From NCBI GenBank assembly GCA_965658435.1, contig CBFHSE010000048.1, positions 1-7,255 on the forward strand: DNA of 7,255 nt, given 5' to 3'. Position 1 is the first letter of the stretch. Each line of letters starts with the position of its first letter. This stretch comes from JADHLN01 sp965658435. Lineage in GTDB: Bacteria > Pseudomonadota > Alphaproteobacteria > Rickettsiales > JABIRX01. The translations under genes were made by a program, and so were the position numbers. Below, one piece after another: positions 1 to 4,458 of this stretch. Below the pieces are notes generated by a model that was not told the origin of the DNA, made no database searches, and was given only the letters and a program-made list of their open reading frames with translations.

Positions 1-1
1 T

Positions 2-889
2 GTAAAAGCACCTTTGGCTGCAAGAAATTTTAAGCCTGGGCAATTTTATCGTTTGCAGAATTTTGAATCTGAAGCAATTTCTAAAAATAATAAAATATTA
101 GCAACTGAACCTCTTGCCCTTACTGGTGCATGGGTTGATAAAGAAAAAGGCTTAGTGTCAGTTATAATTTTGTTAATGGGAGGGTCTTCCAATTTTTGTC
201 CATATTTAAAAAAAGATGAAAAAATTATCTTAATGGGCCCTACAGGTTCTCCTACTAAAATTTTAGCTAATAAAAATATTATGCTAGTTGGGGGTGGTTT
301 AGGAAATGCTGTTTTATTTTCTATTGGCAAGGCATTTAGAGATGCTGGGTCTAAAGTTTTATATTTTGCGGGATATAAAAAAGGTCAGGATCGTTATAAA
401 ATAAAAGAAATTGAGGCAGCAGCTGATCAGGTTATTTGGGCATGTGATGAAAATATTATTTTTAAAGATGTAAGAAAGGGAGACGGTTTTTTTATTGGTA
501 ATATTGTTGAGGCAATAAAAGCTTATTATGATGGTGATATTGCTAAAAAAATTATGGATATTAATGCTCTTGATCAAATTATTGCAATTGGAAGTGATAA
601 GATGATGGCAGCTATTAAAAATTTAAGAAATGATTTGCTTAAGAATAATTCAGTTGAAATGATAGCAAGCGTTAATTCACCAATGCAATGCATGATGAAA
701 GAAATTTGTGCTCAATGTTTGCAAAAACATATTGATCAGGAAACAGGTGAGGAATATTTTGTTTATTCATGTGCAAATCAAGATCAAAATATGGATAGGG
801 TGGATTTTTCTCATTTAGACCAGCGTTTAAGTTTGAATTCTTTGCAGGAAAAATTTAGTAAAGCTATAATTAAAAATCTAGGTGCATAA
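2..889 (+). CDS. FAD-dependent NAD(P)H oxidoreductase with [2Fe-2S] motif, C-terminal part (partial, 5' end outside window)
   Basis: The frame is open to the left edge, so this is the last 295 residues of a longer protein. The TTG at 14 is not its start. Numbering from base 2, residues 4-20 read as the FAD-binding barrel of the ferredoxin reductase/PyrK group (FKPGQFYRL). GPTGSPT (about 79-85) and GGGLGNA (about 97-103) mark the NAD(P)-binding half. The C-terminus has four cysteines, C230, C236, C239 and C257 (C-x5-C-x2-C-x17-C), resembling the [2Fe-2S] site of PyrK-like electron-transfer subunits. From memory, alphaproteobacteria carry proteins of about 1000 residues in which a GltD-like flavin domain is fused to such a PyrK-like tail with the same CMMKEICAQC signature. 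I infer that this is one. The physiological substrate is unknown. The last 8 bases overlap rsmJ, suggesting translational coupling. A free-standing PyrK-like subunit is the main alternative. Confidence 0.75.
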   Translation, partial: VKAPLAARNFKPGQFYRLQNFESEAISKNNKILATEPLALTGAWVDKEKGLVSVIILLMGGSSNFCPYLKKDEKIILMGPTGSPTKILANKNIMLVGGGLGNAVLFSIGKAFRDAGSKVLYFAGYKKGQDRYKIKEIEAAADQVIWACDENIIFKDVRKGDGFFIGNIVEAIKAYYDGDIAKKIMDINALDQIIAIGSDKMMAAIKNLRNDLLKNNSVEMIASVNSPMQCMMKEICAQCLQKHIDQETGEEYFVYSCANQDQNMDRVDFSHLDQRLSLNSLQEKFSKAIIKNLGA

Positions 890-1511
890 AGTAAGTTTAA
901 TTAATAAAGATGATCAGCTAATTTTAAAAGATTTTGCAAATGGTCTTGAAATGGAGATAGATTTTGTAAAGCAAATAAAATCGCTAAGAGCAAAAAAATT
1001 GGCAGGTGAGAATTTATTAAAAGCTATTGGGAAAAAAAATAAAAATCTAAAAATTTATGATTTAACAGCAGGCTTAGGTAGGGATTCTTTGCTGATGGCC
1101 TTGGCTGGTTATGATGTGGTTTTGGTAGAGCAAAATAAGTTGATTTTTCAGATGTTAAATCATGCTTACAAAAAATTATCAAAGGAAGATAGCTTGTTAG
1201 CAAAGAAAATAAGCTTGATTAATGAGGATAATTATAAGTTTGTTAAAAATATATCAGTGAATAAAGATATATTGTTTTATTTAGACCCTATGTTTGCTGC
1301 AAGAGTGAAAACTGCAAAAGTAAAAAAAGAAATGCAGATAATGCAACAAATATGTGAAAAATCTGACAATTTAGAGGGGTTGATTAATTTATGTTTAACT
1401 AAAGCTTCTCTTGTTTTAAAGAGGCCAAAATTTGCAAGTGATGCAATAAATATAAAGCCTCATCATATTATTTTTGGTAATAAAATTAATTTTATAGTTT
1501 TCAAACCTTAA
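882..1511 (+). CDS. rsmJ: RsmJ-type 16S rRNA (guanine-N2) methyltransferase
   Basis: This is a SAM-dependent methyltransferase of the RsmJ (YhiQ) family, which in E. coli makes m2G1516 in 16S rRNA. SAM-binding motif I is DLTAGLGRDS at residues 60-69, with an acidic E83 at the end of the next strand. The catalytic-region motif LDPMF is at 134-138, followed by a basic KVKKEM stretch typical of the family. A second family signature, LKRP, is at 179-182. At 209 residues it is shorter than E. coli RsmJ (about 250), mostly at the N-terminus. The GTG at 882 is the only start that keeps the whole N-terminus, because an in-frame stop lies at 879-881. It overlaps the end of the upstream oxidoreductase gene by 8 bases and no clear Shine-Dalgarno is visible, so translation by coupling is likely. 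The enzyme call is firm at family level; the modified base is inferred from homology. Confidence 0.88.
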   Translation: MHKVSLINKDDQLILKDFANGLEMEIDFVKQIKSLRAKKLAGENLLKAIGKKNKNLKIYDLTAGLGRDSLLMALAGYDVVLVEQNKLIFQMLNHAYKKLSKEDSLLAKKISLINEDNYKFVKNISVNKDILFYLDPMFAARVKTAKVKKEMQIMQQICEKSDNLEGLINLCLTKASLVLKRPKFASDAINIKPHHIIFGNKINFIVFKP

Positions 1512-1529
1512 ATTTTATGATATTATTTT

Positions 1530-1547
1530 CCTTTAACAAGAAAAAGG
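1530..1547 (+). promoter_or_regulatory. Small hairpin enclosing the ribosome binding site of the 82-residue ORF
   Basis: CCTTT (1530-1534) can pair with AAAGG (1543-1547) around an 8-base loop. The right arm contains the Shine-Dalgarno AAGG (1544-1547), which sits 7 bases before the ATG at 1555. Five A/T-rich base pairs make a weak stem, so it may be fortuitous. A TATGAT element (1516-1521), resembling a -10 box, lies just upstream without a convincing -35. Confidence 0.2.
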
Positions 1548-1554
1548 TAGAATT

Positions 1555-1803
1555 ATGAGAAGAAAGAAAATATTCATAATGGGTAGCTTGAGAACTATTT
1601 ATGAGGAAAAATCAGCTGAATTTCTTGAACCGGCTCCTTTAGATTCGTCTTCTGAAGAATCTGAAAATGATAATTTTCAAGGATTTGCTCCCCAAACAAA
1701 AATAAAAGAAGAAGTTATAGAATGTGGTTCTTTTTTCTCTTCGTTAATTGGTGCTTTTGCTTTTGCTGTAAGACATCAATCTGGTTCAGGCAGATCTGCT
1801 TGA
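1555..1803 (+). CDS. Hypothetical protein, 82 residues, possibly the start of a decayed gene
   Basis: I do not recognise this protein. The ATG is preceded by AAGG at 1544-1547 with 7-base spacing, which supports translation. The N-terminus is basic (MRRKK). The middle is rich in Ser, Glu and Asp (residues about 30-41), and a short hydrophobic patch (SSLIGAFAFAV) lies near residues 61-71. There is no signal peptide, no convincing membrane helix and no catalytic motif. The last residues (RHQSGSGRSA) are of different character. Just where they begin, another frame becomes open and protein-like, so the real C-terminus may have been lost by a frameshift near 1765-1772. It is flanked by rsmJ and cytochrome b561 and shows no functional link to either. 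It could be a lineage-specific small protein or a pseudogene. Confidence 0.45.
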   Translation: MRRKKIFIMGSLRTIYEEKSAEFLEPAPLDSSSEESENDNFQGFAPQTKIKEEVIECGSFFSSLIGAFAFAVRHQSGSGRSA

Positions 1804-1898
1804 ATATATATGTTTATAAGTAGCTACACAAGCACTAGTTTCTAAAGATGGTGGTGTTTTTTTTTAGTGAAGACATGGTTAAAGCTATGATACAGTAA
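1772..1898 (+). pseudogene. Possible frameshifted tail of the preceding ORF
   Basis: Outside the annotated ORFs, codons from 1772 read DINLVQADLLEYICL, then a TAA (1817-1819), then VATQALVSKDGGVFF, ending at a TAG (1865-1867) right after a T9 run (1857-1865). If one T is removed from that run, reading continues as SEDMVKAMIQ to the TAA at 1896-1898. The composite has the look of an ordinary helical protein end and would join onto the 82-residue ORF through one frameshift near 1765-1772. That requires two indels and one stop mutation, so this is an inference from residue character only. Chance reading of non-coding DNA is the alternative. Confidence 0.25.
1826..1865 (+). terminator. Weak candidate intrinsic terminator
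   Basis: ACAC (1826-1829) can pair with GTGT (1854-1857 region), with a few imperfect inner pairs, and a run of nine T follows (1857-1865). The stem is short and interrupted and the loop is long, so termination would be inefficient at best. It sits between the hypothetical ORF and the promoter candidate for cytochrome b561, where a terminator would be expected. Confidence 0.2.
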
Positions 1899-1935
1899 AA
1901 TAAAAAATTGCCAAAATATTAAAATAAATAATCTA

Positions 1936-1962
1936 TTTACAAATTAAATTAGCTTTTATAAT
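1936..1962 (+). promoter_or_regulatory. Candidate sigma-70 promoter for the cytochrome b561 gene
   Basis: A perfect TATAAT is present at 1957-1962, with TTTACA (4 of 6 consensus bases) at 1936-1941. The 15-base spacer is shorter than the usual 16-18, which lowers confidence. Transcription would begin near 1969, giving a leader of about 26 bases before the preferred ATG at 1995. In such an AT-rich region chance -10 boxes are common, but the location is apt. Confidence 0.4.
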
Positions 1963-1985
1963 TTGCTTTATTGGAAGTTATGAAT

Positions 1986-1989
1986 GAGG
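1986..1989 (+). promoter_or_regulatory. Shine-Dalgarno GAGG that decides the cytochrome b561 start
   Basis: GAGG lies 5 bases before the ATG at 1995, a standard spacing. The upstream in-frame candidates, TTG 1971 and ATG 1980, have no comparably placed site. TTG 1971 would also fall almost at the predicted transcription start. Starting at 1995 gives MKYHLSQRIIHW, which matches where family members normally begin. Confidence 0.55.
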
Positions 1990-1994
1990 TTTTA

Positions 1995-2504
1995 ATGAAA
2001 TATCATCTTTCTCAAAGAATTATCCATTGGTTTATGGCTTTACTGATTATTTCTTTGTTATTTATAGGCTTTATTATGCATGATTTGCAAAATGAAACGC
2101 GATATGTTGTTTATAATTTGCATAAATCATTTGGAATTTTAGTTTTAATCTTTTTATTTTTTAGAGTCGTTGCAAGATTGAAATATAGAGCTCCAGCAAT
2201 GTCTAGAAAATTTAAAAAATGGGAGATTAATCTTAGTAAATCCATGCATTTTTTATTTTATATTTTCATGTTTTTAATGCCTTTATCTGGATGGTTAATG
2301 TCAAATGCAAAAGGTTATGGAGTTAAATTATTTGGACTTAATATGCCCTTTATTGTAGGAAAAAATAAATTTATTGGAGATATTGCCCATGATATGCATG
2401 GAATTATAGCATGGATTTTAGTAGTGATGATTATTTTGCATATATTAGCTATTATTAAGCATTATTTAATTGATAAAGAAAATATTTTGACTAGAATCAG
2501 TTGA
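1995..2504 (+). CDS. Cytochrome b561 (di-heme b-type membrane cytochrome)
   Basis: This is an inner-membrane electron carrier of the bacterial cytochrome b561 (CybB/YodB) family. Members hold two b hemes in a four-helix bundle and pass electrons between quinone and an acceptor such as superoxide. At 169 residues it is close to the usual 175-180. Four helices are visible: about 10-28, 44-60, 85-102 and 136-154. The heme-ligand histidines of the family are seen as H11 (RIIHW), H43 (LHKS), H135 (HDMHG) and H149 (ILHIL). H85 is also retained at the start of helix 3. PLSGWLMS (96-103) and the tail LIDKENILTRI are family hallmarks. The start is discussed under the Shine-Dalgarno entry. It has its own candidate promoter upstream, and greA begins 42 bases after its stop. 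The physiological partner cannot be read from the sequence. Confidence 0.9.
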   Translation: MKYHLSQRIIHWFMALLIISLLFIGFIMHDLQNETRYVVYNLHKSFGILVLIFLFFRVVARLKYRAPAMSRKFKKWEINLSKSMHFLFYIFMFLMPLSGWLMSNAKGYGVKLFGLNMPFIVGKNKFIGDIAHDMHGIIAWILVVMIILHILAIIKHYLIDKENILTRIS

Positions 2505-2529
2505 CTAGTTATGTAAAGCTAATTAACTT
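2487..2529 (+). promoter_or_regulatory. Tandem TTGACTAG repeat with candidate promoter(s) ahead of greA
   Basis: TTGACTAG occurs twice, at 2487-2494 and 2501-2508, 14 bases apart and straddling the cytochrome b561 stop codon. Each copy starts with TTGACT, 5 of 6 to the -35 consensus. With 17-base spacers the corresponding -10 positions are TATGTA (2510-2515) and TAACTT (2524-2529), both poor. It is either a start of the greA-trxA cluster with overlapping promoters, or a small direct repeat that binds a regulator. It may also be chance. Confidence 0.3.
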
Positions 2530-2546
2530 GAATTTTTTGGTTTATT

Positions 2547-3017
2547 ATGAATTTTCCTATCACTAATGCTGGTTTTCTAAGAATGAAAGCAGAAATAGAA
2601 AATCTTAAATCTGTGCAAAGGCCTGCTATTATAAAAGCTATAGCTGAAGCAAGAGAGCATGGTGATTTAAAAGAAAATGCAGAATATCACTCCGCTAGAG
2701 AAAAACAGAGTTTTATTGAAGGAAGAATTTTGGATCTTGAAGATAAATTGGCGCGTGCGCAGATTGTTGATCCTAATAAGATTACTGATTCTAAAATTAG
2801 GTTTGCAGCTACTGTTAGCCTTTTTAATTTAGATAGTGAAAAAGAAGAAAAATATCAGCTAGTTAGTGAATATGAGGCTGATTTAAATAATGGTTTAATT
2901 TCTATGACCTCTCCAATTGCTAGAGGCTTAATTGGTAAAGAAGAGGGGGATGAAATAGAAATTACAATTCCTATGGGTAAAAAAACCTATGAAATCACTA
3001 AGGTGGAATATAAATAA
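2547..3017 (+). CDS. greA: Transcription elongation factor GreA
   Basis: GreA binds in the secondary channel of RNA polymerase and stimulates cleavage of backtracked RNA 3' ends, rescuing stalled complexes. The 156-residue length is normal (E. coli GreA is 158). Residues 1-75 form the antiparallel coiled coil. Its tip, HGDLKENAEYHSARE (38-52), carries the acidic pair D40 and E43, equivalent to D41 and E44 of E. coli, which hold the catalytic metal in the polymerase site. The C-terminal part (from about 80) is the FKBP-like domain, with SPIARGLIGKEEGDEIEI near 122-139 as a typical family signature. The ATG at 2547 gives the standard N-terminus, although the Shine-Dalgarno is poor. trxA follows after 19 bases, so the two are probably co-transcribed. 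Confidence 0.97.
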   Translation: MNFPITNAGFLRMKAEIENLKSVQRPAIIKAIAEAREHGDLKENAEYHSAREKQSFIEGRILDLEDKLARAQIVDPNKITDSKIRFAATVSLFNLDSEKEEKYQLVSEYEADLNNGLISMTSPIARGLIGKEEGDEIEITIPMGKKTYEITKVEYK

Positions 3018-3036
3018 TTAATTTTTTAGAGGAAAA

Positions 3037-3357
3037 ATGGTTTTAGAAGTTAAAGATGATAATTTTGCAGTTGAAGTTTTGCAATCAGATATACCTGTCT
3101 TGGTAGATTTTTGGGCTAGTTGGTGTGCTCCATGTAAGCAATTAAACCCTGTTATTAATGAGTTGGCTGAAAAATATGCAACTCGTTTAAAAATTGTTAA
3201 AGTTAATATTGAAGATAGTCCTGAAGTTCCTACTAAATATGAGGTTAGGGGTATACCTAACTTGATATTATTTAAAGATGGTAAAGTTATTGATAGTAAA
3301 GTTGGTGCTTTACCTGTTGCCGCACTTAGCCAATGGCTTGATAATTATTTGGCTTAG
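3037..3357 (+). CDS. trxA: Thioredoxin (TrxA)
   Basis: This is a cytoplasmic thiol-disulfide reductant of 106 residues, the standard thioredoxin length. The active site is W29-C30-A31-P32-C33 (WCAPC in place of the commoner WCGPC). The buried aspartate D24 (D26 in E. coli) and the cis-proline P74 (GIPN) are present. There is no signal peptide, so it acts in the cytoplasm. A good Shine-Dalgarno, AGAGGA (3028-3033), lies 3 bases before the ATG. Likely partners are thioredoxin reductase (not in the window), ribonucleotide reductase and, through its membrane domain, the DsbD-like protein encoded at 5912. It sits between greA and the glutamine synthetase relative, with only 2 bases to the latter. 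Confidence 0.97.
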   Translation: MVLEVKDDNFAVEVLQSDIPVLVDFWASWCAPCKQLNPVINELAEKYATRLKIVKVNIEDSPEVPTKYEVRGIPNLILFKDGKVIDSKVGALPVAALSQWLDNYLA

Positions 3358-3359
3358 TT

Positions 3360-4310
3360 ATGCAAGATTTTTCTTCATTTTATAAAAGTGAAAAAAAATC
3401 TTTAGAATTATTAAGGAAGGTTCGTGATAAGTTTATATATGAGTTAGATTTTATCCCTTTAATGGCTTTTGAAATTGAATTTTTTTTATTGTCAGACCTA
3501 GCCTATTTTGAATTATCTGAGAAAGATAGTAAAACACTTCGCGATTCTATTAAAGATGTGGCAAGAAACCATGGTGTTATAATTCATAACTGCATTGAAG
3601 AGTTTGGAAATATGCAGTTTGAAGTGGATTTAAAACATAGTGATGACTTAGTGCAATTAACTAAAGATGTAAAAAAGTTAAAAAAAATTATTGAAAATAT
3701 TTCAGCTAATTATAATTTAACTAGTAATTTTGCAGCTAAACCCCTAAGTGATGATGATGTGGGAAGTGGAATGCATGTTCATTTATCGTTAAATAACTCT
3801 AAAGGTAAAAATATTTTCTCTGGTGGTGAGATTAGAGATAATGTTTTTTTGCAAAATGCAATAGCTGGCGTTTTAGCTCTTCTTCCTCAAACTATGCCTT
3901 TTTTTACTATAAATGATCAAGATTTTAAGCGCTATACAGCAATGTTTGATCTTAATAAGGAGCAGCTTAGATATAAACCTAGAGCAACTAATGCTCCTAT
4001 TAATATTAGTTGGGGCGTTAATAATAGAACAACGGCTATAAGGGTTGTTAGTCATCATGATGAAGATAATTACCGAAGAATTGAGCATAGAGTTCCTTCT
4101 GCAATGGCGGATCCAGCTTTGGCTTTGGTCGGGGTGCTCTTAGGTGTATATTATGGTTTTAAAAATAAGTTAGAATTTCCTGCTCCTGTTTGGGGTAATG
4201 CTTTTGATCCTCAATATGTTTTAGAGGCTTTGCCTGCGAATTATGAGGAAGGATTGAATTGTTTTAAAAATTCATTTGCTGAAAAAACCATAAAAAAATT
4301 AATGTCATAA
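3360..4310 (+). CDS. Glutamine synthetase family protein, catalytic domain only (PuuA-like loop)
   Basis: The family normally makes a gamma-glutamyl amide or amine using ATP and glutamate. This protein has 316 residues against about 440-470, and it starts almost at the catalytic domain. The N-terminal beta-grasp domain, which supplies the catalytic Asp50 loop to the neighbouring subunit, is missing. No hidden upstream coding could supply it, because trxA ends 2 bases before the ATG. Residues matching the Salmonella GlnA metal ligands are kept: E38 and E40 (FEIEFF), E80 and E88 (EEFGNMQFE), H139 (GSGMHVHLSL) and E242 (RRIEHR). The ATP/phosphate arginines R223, R228 and R244 are also kept. The loop before R223 (NAPINISWGVNNR) resembles PuuA/GlnT-type enzymes and lacks the Glu327 flap residue of true GlnA; it follows an insertion at about 194-210. 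V134 replaces the usual Asn264. No adenylylation tyrosine region is seen. It may be a gamma-glutamyl ligase with another amine, or a non-catalytic relative. The start has no clear Shine-Dalgarno, so coupling to trxA is likely. Confidence 0.82.
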   Translation: MQDFSSFYKSEKKSLELLRKVRDKFIYELDFIPLMAFEIEFFLLSDLAYFELSEKDSKTLRDSIKDVARNHGVIIHNCIEEFGNMQFEVDLKHSDDLVQLTKDVKKLKKIIENISANYNLTSNFAAKPLSDDDVGSGMHVHLSLNNSKGKNIFSGGEIRDNVFLQNAIAGVLALLPQTMPFFTINDQDFKRYTAMFDLNKEQLRYKPRATNAPINISWGVNNRTTAIRVVSHHDEDNYRRIEHRVPSAMADPALALVGVLLGVYYGFKNKLEFPAPVWGNAFDPQYVLEALPANYEEGLNCFKNSFAEKTIKKLMS

Positions 4311-4333
4311 TTTTCTAATAAAAAAATAAATGC

Positions 4334-4363
4334 TTGCTAATTACCTCTCTTGAGGTGTATCAT
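4334..4363 (+). promoter_or_regulatory. Candidate sigma-70 promoter upstream of trkH
   Basis: TTGCTA (4334-4339) and TATCAT (4358-4363; 5 of 6 to TATAAT) are separated by 18 bases. Transcription would start near 4370, pass through the terminator at 4395-4429 and need read-through to reach trkH. Only 29 bases lie between the T-run and the trkH ATG, too few for an independent promoter there. This reading conflicts with use of the ATG at 4362, since the -10 box overlaps that codon. Confidence 0.3.
4343..4356 (+). promoter_or_regulatory. Perfect hairpin sequestering a Shine-Dalgarno
   Basis: ACCTC (4343-4347) pairs perfectly with GAGGT (4352-4356) around the tetraloop TCTT. The right arm is a near-consensus Shine-Dalgarno, 5 bases before an ATG at 4362. 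On RNA from the upstream greA-trxA cluster the stem would hide this site. On DNA it would lie between the -35 and -10 of the candidate promoter and could be an operator half-site pair. Confidence 0.3.
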
Positions 4364-4409
4364 GAAATTAGTTCTCATATCCCACCCTAAGTTTAGCGGA
4401 AAGACCTAG
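4362..4409 (+). CDS. Possible 15-codon leader peptide before the terminator
   Basis: ATG 4362 to TAG 4407 encodes MKLVLISHPKFSGKT. The Shine-Dalgarno GAGGT (4352-4356) is among the best in the window. The last four sense codons and the stop lie in the 5' arm and loop of the intrinsic terminator, so a ribosome reaching the stop would block that hairpin. No run of a single regulatory amino acid is present, unlike amino-acid attenuators. The peptide vaguely resembles the beginning of a P-loop nucleotide-binding protein, so a gene relic is another possibility. Whether it is translated is unknown. Confidence 0.25.
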   Translation: MKLVLISHPKFSGKT

Positions 4410-4429
4410 TGTTTTTCCGCTTTTTTTTT
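4395..4429 (+). terminator. Strong intrinsic terminator
   Basis: AGCGGAAAGAC (4395-4405) pairs with GTTTTTCCGCT (4411-4421) over 11 positions, one of them G-U, around the 5-base loop CTAGT. Nine T follow (4421-4429). It works in the + direction only, because the other strand has no T-run after the stem. It probably ends the greA-trxA-glutamine synthetase relative transcript. It lies 85 bases after that gene's stop and 29 bases before trkH. Confidence 0.88.
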
Positions 4430-4458
4430 AAAATAATTAATGTAGCTTTGTGAGTGTT

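Noticed and set aside
14..16. TTG as the start of the first gene
   Set aside because: The frame is open to the window edge, and the family barrel motif needs the residues upstream of it.
46..577. Minus-strand ORFs at 46-330 and 359-577
   Set aside because: They lie opposite the well-supported oxidoreductase reading and show no recognisable protein features.
1804..1970. tRNA or other RNA gene in the gap before cytochrome b561
   Set aside because: There is no cloverleaf arms pattern or T-loop consensus, and the sequence is low-complexity and AT-rich.
1971..1982. TTG 1971 or ATG 1980 as the cytochrome b561 start
   Set aside because: Neither has as well placed a Shine-Dalgarno as ATG 1995, and the TTG falls almost at the predicted transcription start. 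The family normally begins near MKYHLSQR.
3873..4088. Minus-strand ORF at 3873-4088
   Set aside because: It is a shadow of the glutamine synthetase relative, which has conserved motifs throughout this stretch.
4450..4452. GTG 4450 as the trkH start
   Set aside because: No Shine-Dalgarno precedes it. ATG 4459 has a weak one and gives the usual family length.
4311..4458. A small structured RNA or riboswitch in the gap before trkH
   Set aside because: Apart from the two hairpins listed, I see no match to a known riboswitch, 6S, SRP or tRNA pattern.
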